Assembly: GCA_934655755.1 (NCBI GenBank)
Contig: CAKUHA010000002.1
Span: 124,001-188,000, forward strand
Direction of reading: 5' to 3'
Length of the DNA: 64,000 bases
Source of the DNA: an uncultured Collinsella sp.
GTDB lineage: Bacteria > Actinomycetota > Coriobacteriia > Coriobacteriales > Coriobacteriaceae
In this document: piece after piece, positions 28,595-36,105 of the stretch
Layout: every line of letters begins with the position of its first letter
How positions within the stretch are numbered: the first letter of the stretch is position 1
Notes under the pieces: model-generated
What the model saw: the letters and a program-made list of their open reading frames with translations, nothing else
The model's database searches: none
Told to the model about the DNA's origin: nothing
Made by a program: the position numbers and the translations under genes

Positions 28595-30254
28595 GAAAGT
28601 TTGCTCCTTCCCGATCTTGTTTGCGCTGCTTGCCCTCCTGATTGGCACCTGCGCGGTTGTGTTCCCCGCATCCGCGCAGGCCGCGCCGACCTCGACCGGT
28701 TCCATCACGGTGAGCGGCACCGTGGCGAGCAGCTACGACGCCTATCAGATCTTTAGCGCCAACGTCGTCGACGGCGACAGCGACGCAAAGATCGCCACCG
28801 ACCTCGCCTGGGCAAACGACGCCGCGCGCGATGCCGTGTTGCCTGTGCTGCACAGCGCCGGTATGCCCAATTCCCAGACCACCGCGCAGGAAGCTGCCGA
28901 GTGGCTCAACACCGATTCCCACCTTACGAGCGCGCTGAGCGCACAGCTCGCTCGTTCCCTCCAGAGCTCTGGCGCCGAGCCCGTGGCCCTTAACGCGGGC
29001 ACGGCGGCCGAGCTGCCCTGTGGCTACTGGCTCATCGTCGCCAAAGACGACGCCATCTCCCAGAACGAGGCCGGCACCGCGCCGATCATGGCGCTGGTGG
29101 GCGGCAGCGCCGTCACCGTCAAGCCCAAGGCGGCGACCCCCAAGGTCGCCAAGCACGTGCTGGAGGACAGCACGGCTGCCTGGGGCAAGGCCGCCGACGC
29201 CACGGTCGCCGACGACCTGTACTGGCGCCTCTCCGCCACGGTCCCGGCGGGCCTCACCGCCTACGACACCTACGCGGTGCAGTTCGTCGACACCATGAGC
29301 GCGGGGCTCGACTCCTCCAAGGTCGCCGCGAGCATGCACGTGTACGTGGCGGCGGGCGCGGACGGCGGCTTCGACGCCGTCCCGACCGGCAAGGACGGAC
29401 GCGCCGGCACCGAGTCCGCCAAGGGCTGGACCGACATCACGGCCCAGTGCGTCACCAAGGTGGCCGCGGACGGAACCTTCACCGTGCGCACCGGAGACCT
29501 GATCGCCGCGCTCGGTGGGGCCGACGCCTTCGCCGCGGGCGCCCGCGTGGTCGCCGTGTACAACGCGCCGCTCACCAGCGGCTGCAACCACGGCATCGCC
29601 AAGGGGAACCCCAACGAGGTCTATCTGCGCTACCCGCGCTCTCCCTTTGCCGACCAGTCCGGCGACGCCGGCTTCACCCACACGCCGAGCGATGACGCGA
29701 CGGCCTACACCTGGGATCTCGCGCTCACCAAGCGCGGCAGCGATGGCGACAAGCCGCTGCCTGGGGCGGTTCTGAGCATCACCGACGACCGCGGTCGCAC
29801 GCTGGCGGCTGATGGCACGTGGGATGCGGAGGGCAAGGCTACCGTCACCACGGGCGAGGACGGCCGCGTGACCGTCTCGGGCGTGGACTCGGGCAAGCTG
29901 GAGGTCCGCGAGCTCAAGGCGCCCAAGGGTTACACCGCTTTTGAGGGCACGCGCTCCGTGACGGTCAAGGCCGAGGGCCTGGACGTCGACCAGGTGGCCG
30001 CCGCCAAGCCCAAGCTCACCATCACCGCCGAGTCGCCCCTGCGCGCCGACAACGCGGACGGGTCGACGGGCAGCCTGGAGGCGTCGCTCATCAACACGCC
30101 CACCGGCACGCCCCCTAGCACTATCACCGGAGGCTTTATGCCCTCGACAGGCGATATGGCAATGTACGCCGCGGCCGCCGTGGCGGTCGCCGGAGCCGTG
30201 CTCATCGTGGCCGCGCTCCTGGTCAAGGGGGGAAGTGGCAGCCATAAAGAGTAG
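28587..30254 (+). CDS. Minor pilin with Cna-B/SpaA domain and cell-wall sorting signal
   Basis: The 555-residue protein has a signal peptide (FPILFALLALLIGTCAVVFPASAQA), an N-terminal fimbrial domain starting TSTGSITVSGTVASSYDAYQIF that resembles the start of the next pilin, and a mid-domain with TPKVAKHVLE that may carry the polymerising lysine. A Cna-B/SpaA domain (about 380-470: GAVLSITDDRGRTL to LEVRELKAPKGYTAFEG) follows, where KGYTAF marks the family end. The C-terminal sorting signal has MPSTG instead of LPXTG, a hydrophobic helix and a short basic end. The start is GTG at 28587 behind GGGAGGCG, overlapping the preceding stop; the longer ATG reading is out of register with any ribosome site. 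It is distinctly GC-richer than its neighbours. Confidence 0.87.
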   Translation: MNKKVCSFPILFALLALLIGTCAVVFPASAQAAPTSTGSITVSGTVASSYDAYQIFSANVVDGDSDAKIATDLAWANDAARDAVLPVLHSAGMPNSQTTAQEAAEWLNTDSHLTSALSAQLARSLQSSGAEPVALNAGTAAELPCGYWLIVAKDDAISQNEAGTAPIMALVGGSAVTVKPKAATPKVAKHVLEDSTAAWGKAADATVADDLYWRLSATVPAGLTAYDTYAVQFVDTMSAGLDSSKVAASMHVYVAAGADGGFDAVPTGKDGRAGTESAKGWTDITAQCVTKVAADGTFTVRTGDLIAALGGADAFAAGARVVAVYNAPLTSGCNHGIAKGNPNEVYLRYPRSPFADQSGDAGFTHTPSDDATAYTWDLALTKRGSDGDKPLPGAVLSITDDRGRTLAADGTWDAEGKATVTTGEDGRVTVSGVDSGKLEVRELKAPKGYTAFEGTRSVTVKAEGLDVDQVAAAKPKLTITAESPLRADNADGSTGSLEASLINTPTGTPPSTITGGFMPSTGDMAMYAAAAVAVAGAVLIVAALLVKGGSGSHKE

Positions 30255-30362
30255 CTGGCAGCCCCACCGAGAGCGGGGCGAGACATAACGAAGCAGATGC
30301 TAAGACACAGACAGATGGTTTTAGATCAAATGGACTTCAAGCAGAAAGCAGAGGAAAAGAAG

Positions 30363-32033
30363 ATGAGCATGAGCAAGAACATCGCACGCCTGGCAGTAAC
30401 GGCCGGCCTCACGGCAGCGCTGAGCTTTGGTGGAGTGATGGCCCCGGTGACGATGGCGTTTGCGGCTGATGGTGACAACACCATCACCATCACACAGAAC
30501 GCAAACAACGGAAACACCAAGTTCAAGGCGTATCAGATCTTTAAGGCCGGCGTCGTGGACGAGGATGGGCAAAAGATTGTGTCCAACGTCGACTGGGCGA
30601 GTGGACAAGCGAAGACTGCCGTTCTCGGTGTCCTTACGGCTGAATCCGTGCCGGGCATCAATTCCGAGTCGACCCCGCAGGAGGTCGCCGACTACCTTTC
30701 TACGATCACGTATTCCACGGTCGTGAAGAAGGATGATCTTCTCAATAAGATTGCTCTGGCCGTCGAAAAGAACGTGCCTGCGGACGGCGATGCTTTTGCT
30801 GCGGGCAGGGCTTTTGAGCCTAAGAATGCTGATAATACTCCCAACACGGGCTATTACCTCTTCCTGACCGATGACACCGGCATTGGCCAGTTGACCGAGA
30901 ACAAGAAAAACACTGGTACTTCCCCGATTTTTGCTGTTGTTGGCGGTCATCCCGTGGTCGTTGCCGAGAAGACCAGCATTCCTACAGTCAACAAGGAAGT
31001 TCGTGAGGGCACGACATGGGGAAAGGCGAGTGACTCGTATATTGGCGAGGAGGTTGAATATAAACTGACCGGCTCCGTCGCGAGCAACATCGACACCTTC
31101 ACCAAGTACGAATATTCGTTCCAGGATCATCTTTCTGTTGGACTGGAGGCTATCAAGGACTCCGTTAAGGTGACAATTAACGATAAAGTTATCCAGCCTG
31201 CAGATGGCTACACGGTAGGCCTTGACGAGACTAAGGACGCTTCTGGGAACCTCACTGGCGGTCATGACCTGACGATTTCCTTCTCTGATCTTAAGGCTGC
31301 TGCAACAGCCGCAGGCGTGACGCTTACGGGCGACTCTAAGGTCGTTGTGACCTATAAGGCAAAACTGACCGATAAGGCGGAATATAAAGGCACTGGTAAC
31401 ACCAATGAGGTCAAGCTTGTCTACTCCAATAATCCCATGACTGAGGACACGGGCACATCTGAGTCGGACAAAGTTGCTGACTACGTCTTTGGCCTCGATG
31501 TTACCAAGACTGCTTCGGATGATTCGCAAAAGAAGCTCGTTGCCGGCTTTAAGGTCAAAATGACCAAGGAGGGTACCACTCCTGTTACTGGCGATAAATG
31601 GCTGACGGAGACTGGTGGATTCACTAGCGATTCAGGCAAAGCTGGAGTGTTTAGGACTAAAGAGACTGACAGCAAGGTCTTTATCCCTGGTCTTGTTGCA
31701 GGTGAGTACGAGATTACGGAGTGTGAGACGCCCGCGGGTTATAACTCCATAAGCTTTACCATTACGGTGACGCCTACATACAATGAGACGACCGGCGAAC
31801 TGACAGGACTCAACGTAACCCCCAGCTCTGATATGGTCACTTCTGAGCTCGATGGAAACGTTACCTCGACCAGGATTCCCATCACCATCGAGAACAAGAA
31901 GGGCTCTGGCCTCCCGCTGACCGGTCTTAACGGTGTGACCTTCACTTGGATCGCTGGTGGCGCGGTACTGTGCATCGGCGTGGCGCACCTCATCCGCAGC
32001 CGTAAGCAGGCTGAGGAGTCCGAGCAGGAGTAA
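30363..32033 (+). CDS. Major pilin backbone subunit with LPXTG motif
   Basis: The 556-residue protein is the likely shaft subunit. It has a signal peptide (LAVTAGLTAALSFGGVMAPVTMAFA), an N-terminal domain (TITITQNANNGNTKFKAYQIFKAG), a second domain beginning IPTVNKEVREGTTW with a candidate pilin lysine, and a Cna-B/SpaA-type domain (about 395-500) with the E-box-like YEITECETPAGY expected for intramolecular isopeptide bonds. The sorting signal is LPLTG, then a hydrophobic helix and RSRKQAEESEQE. The ATG at 30363 is preceded by GAGGAAAAG; an ATG two codons later is also possible. It follows the minor pilin by 108 bases on the same strand and is followed by a clear terminator. Confidence 0.9.
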   Translation: MSMSKNIARLAVTAGLTAALSFGGVMAPVTMAFAADGDNTITITQNANNGNTKFKAYQIFKAGVVDEDGQKIVSNVDWASGQAKTAVLGVLTAESVPGINSESTPQEVADYLSTITYSTVVKKDDLLNKIALAVEKNVPADGDAFAAGRAFEPKNADNTPNTGYYLFLTDDTGIGQLTENKKNTGTSPIFAVVGGHPVVVAEKTSIPTVNKEVREGTTWGKASDSYIGEEVEYKLTGSVASNIDTFTKYEYSFQDHLSVGLEAIKDSVKVTINDKVIQPADGYTVGLDETKDASGNLTGGHDLTISFSDLKAAATAAGVTLTGDSKVVVTYKAKLTDKAEYKGTGNTNEVKLVYSNNPMTEDTGTSESDKVADYVFGLDVTKTASDDSQKKLVAGFKVKMTKEGTTPVTGDKWLTETGGFTSDSGKAGVFRTKETDSKVFIPGLVAGEYEITECETPAGYNSISFTITVTPTYNETTGELTGLNVTPSSDMVTSELDGNVTSTRIPITIENKKGSGLPLTGLNGVTFTWIAGGAVLCIGVAHLIRSRKQAEESEQE

Positions 32034-32134
32034 CGCTCGCTCACCCATCCCTTTGGCAGGTGGGATGTGATGGCCATGAGACTTGCGGACACTTTTCTCG
32101 TCCATCGACGTTCTTGCTTTGCCATTCTATTTTC

Positions 32135-32172
32135 GGGGCAGACTCCGCACTGGAGTTTGCCCCGTTCTTTTT
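32135..32172 (+). terminator. Terminator of the pilin genes
   Basis: A 12-bp stem GGGGCAGACTCC / GGAGTTTGCCCC with one mismatch is followed by GTTCTTTTT, about 100 bases after the major pilin stop. Confidence 0.85.
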
Positions 32173-32211
32173 GGACAACACAGGCAGCCTCCACCGTCCG
32201 GTGCGGACTCA

Positions 32212-32316
32212 TCCGTCATCGCGTTTTTTGACTCGTATGAGGTTCGGTTTAAGGTCCGTAGGCGCACGCGCGGTGCGGACGGTGGAAGGCATTTGCGCCG
32301 CAACAAGCGCAAATAA
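32212..32316 (+). pseudogene. Truncated copy of the 50-residue membrane peptide gene
   Basis: This is the upstream copy of the duplicated cassette. It encodes SVIAFFDSYEVRFKVRRRTRGADGG-type sequence identical over the C-terminal part to the intact gene at 32637 apart from two changes. It lacks the start codon, the ribosome site and the first half of the hydrophobic segment. The downstream hairpin and tail region are retained. Confidence 0.7.
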
Positions 32317-32467
32317 GAATGCCCGGGGGTCGGATCCCGGGCATTTAACAAAAGCTGAAAACTAGGCCGCCCGCGCTCACGTTCATTTACGCGGGATGCG
32401 TCGTTTCCTGTAGCTATTGTATCCCGAATCACCCGCTGATCCGGGATATTCTAAAAACTCAAATACG
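32215..32467 (+). repeat. Direct repeat, copy 1 (about 250 bp)
   Basis: This stretch matches 32688-32941 at an offset of 473-474 bases with only scattered differences. It includes the peptide 3' end, the AATGCCCGGG / CCCGGGCATT hairpin (32318-32346) and a conserved tail of about 120 bases ending in a CCCG...CGGG hairpin. It indicates tandem duplication with decay of this copy's 5' part. Confidence 0.9.
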
Positions 32468-32472
32468 CCGGA

Positions 32473-32508
32473 CAATCCATCGGCCAGGTTCCGCTGGGCG
32501 ATGGATTG
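32473..32508. repeat. Hairpin between the two cassette copies
   Basis: CAATCCATCGGCCAG pairs with CTGGGCGATGGATTG (one G-G mismatch) around six bases. It lies directly upstream of the LexA-like box and may be a terminator or insulating element; no U-tract is seen. Confidence 0.6.
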
Positions 32509-32519
32509 TGTGTAACTAT

Positions 32520-32533
32520 CGAACAAATGTTTG
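32520..32533. promoter_or_regulatory. LexA (SOS) box-like sequence
   Basis: CGAAC-AAAT-GTTTG fits the Gram-positive SOS consensus CGAAC-n4-GTTYG exactly. TTGCAA (32531-32536) partly overlaps it and could be a -35 for a promoter reading to the peptide gene at 32637. A chance match is possible because the core is only ten fixed bases. Confidence 0.45.
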
Positions 32534-32636
32534 CAAATAGTGCGTTTACCAGCTGTAGGTGCGTGCGCTCGCGGTAAAATACCCTTGCGACGCATCCCGT
32601 GCGCGGGCGGCCGACGACTCGATCGGAGGTCCCCAA

Positions 32637-32789
32637 ATGCTGAAATTCCTTAACGCGCTCGCCGCCCTCGCGACGGTGGGCACGTTCGTCATCGCGTTTC
32701 TAGACTCGTATGAGGTTCGGTTTAAGGTCCGTAGGCGCTCGCGCGGTGCGGACGGTGGAAGGCATTTGCGCCGCAACAAGCGCAAATAA
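32637..32789 (+). CDS. 50-residue membrane peptide, type I toxin-like
   Basis: This small gene starts ATGCTGAAATTC with a strong CGGAGGTCCCC site just upstream. The peptide is a single hydrophobic helix (LKFLNALAALATVGTFVIAFLD, residues 2-23) followed by a basic tail (VRFKVRRRSRGADGG...RRNKRK). This layout, a short membrane segment with a charged C-terminus, resembles holin-like/TxpA/TisB-class type I toxins, and a duplicated cassette with a long structured 3' region is common for them. A LexA-like box lies upstream and a hairpin with T-rich sequence on both sides lies directly after the stop. I do not recognise a named family, and toxicity is inference. It could equally be a small pilus accessory or regulatory membrane peptide. 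Confidence 0.6.
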   Translation: MLKFLNALAALATVGTFVIAFLDSYEVRFKVRRRSRGADGGRHLRRNKRK

Positions 32790-32894
32790 GAATGCCCGGG
32801 GGTCGGATCCCGGGCATTTAACAAAAGCTGAAAACTAGGCCGCCCGCGCTCACGTTCATTTACGCGGGATGCGTCGTTTCCTGTAGCTATTGTA
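32785..32894 (-). ncRNA. Candidate antisense RNA to the membrane peptide gene
   Basis: On the minus strand a TACAAT -10 box (32889-32894) could start an RNA near 32882. It would run about 100 bases through the conserved tail and end at the AATGCCCGGG / CCCGGGCATT hairpin (32791-32818), which is followed on this strand by CTTATTTG. It would overlap the 3' end of the peptide message, as in txpA-ratA type modules. The -35 region is weak and the RNA is hypothetical. Confidence 0.3.
32790..32822. terminator. Two-way terminator hairpin after the membrane peptide gene
   Basis: The perfect 10-bp stem AATGCCCGGG / CCCGGGCATT begins two bases after the stop. T-rich sequence follows on both strands. 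Confidence 0.75.
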
Positions 32895-33059
32895 TCCCGA
32901 ATCGCTTCGCCGATTCGGGACATTTTGAAAACTCAAATACGGCCTATGCCCGACTATTCCCGACCGGATAATGCAGTCTGGCTGCGTTGTCCGAGGTAGG
33001 GACTCGCTAATCGGCTATTATTTGTTTAGACAACATGAGCTGTAAAGGAGTGACCGGCG

Positions 33060-33995
33060 ATGGTGCAGGGCGCCAAACACATGAAGGGCGATAACGCCGC
33101 GGCCAGCGGCGGCTCAAGCCCACAACCCAAGTCTAAGGGTGGTAAGCGCCGTCGCAAGCGGTTGCCGCGCTGGGCCGACCGGCTCATCACCATCGTCATC
33201 ATCCTTATTGGCGTGGGCCTTATGACCTGGCCGTGGATTTTGGACCGGCTCGAGGCCTCGGGCGTGTTCAACCAGATCAGCACCGTGTCCAGCACCGTGG
33301 ACGCGCTCTCCGAAGAGGAACGCGAGCGCATTCTACTGCAGGCGCGCTCCTTTAACGAGCAACTTGCCGGCGAGGCCACCGAGCTTCCCGCCGACCAGAT
33401 CGAGCCCTACGATCGGCAGCTCATCTTTGACCGCGACCCCATGATGAGTTGGGTCGAGATCCCCTCCATCGACGTGAGTATGCCCATCTACCACGGCACG
33501 AGCGAGGAAGTCCTTATGGCGGGCGTCGGCCACCTGGAGGGCACGAGCCTGCCGGTGGGCGGCAGCTCGACGCATTGCGTGCTCACCGCGCACTCGGGCA
33601 TGCGCAACCTGAGCATGTTCGACGACATCCATTCGCTGGAGCCCGGCGACCTGGTACTGCTGCACACCATGAACAAGACGCTCGCCTACAAGATGGTGGA
33701 CTCCGAGGTCGTGCTGCCCGAGGAGATGGAGTCGCTGACCATCGAGCCCGGCGCCGATAAGGTGACGCTCGTCACCTGCACGCCCTACGGCGTGAACGAC
33801 CATCGCCTGCTGGTGCATTGCGTGCGCACCAAGTACAACAAGAAGGACGTCGACAAGCAAAAGTCGCTTGCCGGCCGCCACTGGGGCAAGCGCGAGTTCG
33901 CCGTGCTCATCGTGGTCGTGGCCATCCTGCTGTTGCTGCTGGACATCGTGGTCCACGCGATCCGCAAACGCCGCAAGGCCAAGGCCTCGGCATAG
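33060..33995 (+). CDS. Class C (pilus-type) sortase
   Basis: This membrane transpeptidase joins pilin subunits through their sorting motifs. The 311 residues have a basic N-terminus, one membrane helix (about 42-60), the class C lid (DRDPMMSW, 124-131), and the catalytic set H178 (VLTAHSG), C240 (TLVTCTPYG) and R249 (NDHRLLVH). A second membrane helix near the C-terminus (FAVLIVVVAILLLLLDIVVHAI) is typical of class C. It is the only sortase in the window and lies downstream of the three LPXTG-like pilins, but it is separated from them by a terminator and about 1 kb of repeats, so it probably has its own promoter. AAAGGAG precedes the ATG at 33060. Confidence 0.94.
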   Translation: MVQGAKHMKGDNAAASGGSSPQPKSKGGKRRRKRLPRWADRLITIVIILIGVGLMTWPWILDRLEASGVFNQISTVSSTVDALSEEERERILLQARSFNEQLAGEATELPADQIEPYDRQLIFDRDPMMSWVEIPSIDVSMPIYHGTSEEVLMAGVGHLEGTSLPVGGSSTHCVLTAHSGMRNLSMFDDIHSLEPGDLVLLHTMNKTLAYKMVDSEVVLPEEMESLTIEPGADKVTLVTCTPYGVNDHRLLVHCVRTKYNKKDVDKQKSLAGRHWGKREFAVLIVVVAILLLLLDIVVHAIRKRRKAKASA

Positions 33996-34008
33996 CCATT
34001 GTTCTGAA

Positions 34009-34041
34009 CCACCACAATGGGGACAGGCACCTTTGTGGTGG
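34009..34041 (+). repeat. Hairpin repeat family B, copy 4
   Basis: CCACCACAATGG and CCTTTGTGGTGG (one mismatch) enclose GGACAGGCA, 13 bases after the sortase stop. Confidence 0.8.
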
Positions 34042-34051
34042 TCGGGGCTTC

Positions 34052-34118
34052 CAAACCGTCCCAACATTCGATGAAAATCGCGATTTTGCCGAAAAACGTC
34101 AAATGTTGGGACGGTTTT
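34052..34118 (+). repeat. Hairpin repeat family A, copy 4
   Basis: The arms AACCGTCCCAACATTCGA and TCAAATGTTGGGACGGTT are followed by TTTTG. Together with family B copy 4 it likely ends the sortase transcript. Confidence 0.85.
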
Positions 34119-34279
34119 TGTTGTGGGCGGGACGGTTTTCGCCGCAGATCCGTCGGGTCGCGCCCTGCCGTCCCGCCGTCCTCGTTACGTTTTCGCTGCA
34201 TTTGGGTAAAGCGCCTGCTCCAAGCCGGCGTTGCCCTGTATACTAGAGCGGTTTAACTGTTATGCGGAAGGGAGCGCCT

Positions 34280-34591
34280 ATGGCACTCAGCGAGAAAGAC
34301 GTGCGCGGCATCGCCGAGTACGCAAAGATCGCACTGACCGATGACGAGCTCGCCCAGATGACGTCCTACATGAACGACGCCGTCCAGATGCTCGAGCCCG
34401 TCTTACAATATGACTTGCCCGACGTGGAGCCCACGTTCCATCCCATCGGAAGCCTGTCGAACGTGATGGGCGACGACCTGCGTGAGCCCGAGCGCGACCT
34501 GCCGCTCGACGTTGCGCTCGAGAACGCCGGCAGCGCGCGCGACCGTTACTTCCGCGTGCCGTCCATTTTGGGAGAGGGGGAGAGCGAGTAA
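34280..34591 (+). CDS. gatC: Asp/Glu-tRNA amidotransferase subunit C
   Basis: GatC is the small 103-residue scaffold that holds GatA to GatB in the complex converting misacylated Glu-tRNA(Gln) and Asp-tRNA(Asn). The sequence (SEKDVRGIAEYAKIALTDDELAQM, then LPDVEPTFHP and a C-terminal YFRVPSIL) is typical. The ATG at 34280 has GGAAGGGAGCG upstream. Its stop overlaps the start of gatA (TAATG), so translation is coupled. Confidence 0.94.
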   Translation: MALSEKDVRGIAEYAKIALTDDELAQMTSYMNDAVQMLEPVLQYDLPDVEPTFHPIGSLSNVMGDDLREPERDLPLDVALENAGSARDRYFRVPSILGEGESE

Positions 34592-36105
34592 TGGCGCAGA
34601 GCTTCGATTCCCTTACCGCCGCCCAGATCGCCGCGGGCGTTGCCACCGGCGACTTTACCGCTACCGAGGTGGCCCAGGCCTCCCTTGCCGCTATCGAGGC
34701 GCGCGAGGGCGGGGTCCAGGCGTTCCTGCAGGTGTCGCCCGAGCTCGCGCTCGAGGCCGCCGCACGCGTGGATGCCGACCGTGCCGCCGGAAAGCCGCTG
34801 CCCCCGCTCGCGGGCGTGCCGCTGGCCATCAAGGACAACATGAACCTCGTGGGCACGCGCACCACCTGCGCTTCCCGCATGCTCGAGAACTACCAGAGCG
34901 TCTACACCGCCACCTGCGTCCAGCGCATGCTCGACGCCGGCTGCCTGCCCATGGGCAAAGCCAACATGGACGAGTTCGCCTTTGGTAGCTCTACCGAGAG
35001 CTCTGCCTTCCATCGCACCAATAACCCTTGGGATACCGAGCGCGTGCCCGGCGGCTCCTCGGGCGGCTCCGCTGCCGCCGTCGCCGCGGGCGAGGTCGCG
35101 CTCTCACTGGGCTCGGACACCGGCGGCTCCATCCGCCAGCCGGCGGCGCTCTGCGGCGTGGTGGGCCTTAAGCCCACGTATGGCGCCGTGAGCCGCTACG
35201 GCGTGGTGGCCTTTGGCTCGTCGCTCGACCAGGTTGGCCCCTTTGGCCGCACGGTCGAGGACGTCGCGCTGGCCATGAACGCGCTAACCGGTGCGGGCCA
35301 CGATCCGTACGACTGCACCAGCCAGGACTGCACCGTCGACTTCACCGAGCACCTCAACGACAGCATCGAGGGCAAGCGCGTGGGCATCATCCCGCAGTTT
35401 ATGGAGGCCGAGGGCCTGACGCCCGAGGTCAAGGCCGCTGTTCAGCATGCCGCCCAGGAGCTGCAGAACCAGGGTGCCGAGCTGGTCGAGGTCGACCTGC
35501 CGCATCTGGACGCCGCCATCGCCGCCTACTACGTCATCGGCCCGGCCGAGGCGTTCTCCAACCTGGCCCGCTTCGACGGCATTCGCTATGGCTACCAGGA
35601 GGAGGGCTGCGCCAACCTGTCCGACCAGAGCTCGCTCTCGCGCGCCCACGGCTTTGGTGCCGAGGCCAAGCGCCGTCAGATGCTCGGCGCCTACCTGCTG
35701 AGCTCGGGCGTATACGACAAGTACTACTACGCCGCGCAGAAGGCCCGCACGCTTATCACGCAGGACTACGACGCCGCATATGCCAAGGTGGACACCATCC
35801 TGATGCCCGCCTCGCCGCGCACGGCCTTTAAGTTTGGCGAGATCAGTGACCCCACGCAGATGTACCTCTCCGACCTGTACACCATCTCACTCAACATCTG
35901 CGGCAACGGTGGTATCTCGGTGCCGCTGGGCCTGGGCGAGGACACTCAGCTTCCCGTTTCTGCCCAGCTGGTGGGACCTGCCTTTAAGGACCGTCAGCTG
36001 CTCACGTTTGCCCGCGCCCTGGAGCGCGGCTTTGCCGATGCCGCCACGGGTGCGCCCGCGCTTTCCGTCGCGCCCGATTTTGCCGGGAAGGGAGGCGAGC
36101 TGTAA
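34591..36105 (+). CDS. gatA: Asp/Glu-tRNA amidotransferase subunit A (amidase)
   Basis: GatA hydrolyses glutamine and channels ammonia to GatB. The 504 residues belong to the amidase-signature family with the Ser-cisSer-Lys triad: the lysine in PLAIKDNMNL (about 80) and the serines in GGSSGGSAAAVA and SDTGGSIRQPA (about 155-180). The C-terminal amidase region (VDTILMPASP, GNGGISVPLGLG) is complete. It lies between gatC and gatB with TAATG overlaps at both ends, a classic translationally coupled gatCAB operon. Presence of GatCAB implies at least Gln-tRNA is made by the indirect route. Confidence 0.96.
   Translation: MAQSFDSLTAAQIAAGVATGDFTATEVAQASLAAIEAREGGVQAFLQVSPELALEAAARVDADRAAGKPLPPLAGVPLAIKDNMNLVGTRTTCASRMLENYQSVYTATCVQRMLDAGCLPMGKANMDEFAFGSSTESSAFHRTNNPWDTERVPGGSSGGSAAAVAAGEVALSLGSDTGGSIRQPAALCGVVGLKPTYGAVSRYGVVAFGSSLDQVGPFGRTVEDVALAMNALTGAGHDPYDCTSQDCTVDFTEHLNDSIEGKRVGIIPQFMEAEGLTPEVKAAVQHAAQELQNQGAELVEVDLPHLDAAIAAYYVIGPAEAFSNLARFDGIRYGYQEEGCANLSDQSSLSRAHGFGAEAKRRQMLGAYLLSSGVYDKYYYAAQKARTLITQDYDAAYAKVDTILMPASPRTAFKFGEISDPTQMYLSDLYTISLNICGNGGISVPLGLGEDTQLPVSAQLVGPAFKDRQLLTFARALERGFADAATGAPALSVAPDFAGKGGEL

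Larger units (their letters stand above)
32688..32941 (+). repeat. Direct repeat, copy 2 (intact cassette)
   Basis: This is the second copy of the ~250-bp repeat, covering the end of the intact peptide gene and its conserved 3' region. The terminal hairpin differs from copy 1 (CCCGAATCG / CGATTCGGG here) but is still paired. Confidence 0.9.

Noticed and set aside
18352..34118. A CRISPR array suggested by repeated palindromic sequence
   Set aside because: The copies are thousands of bases apart with no regular spacers and no cas genes.
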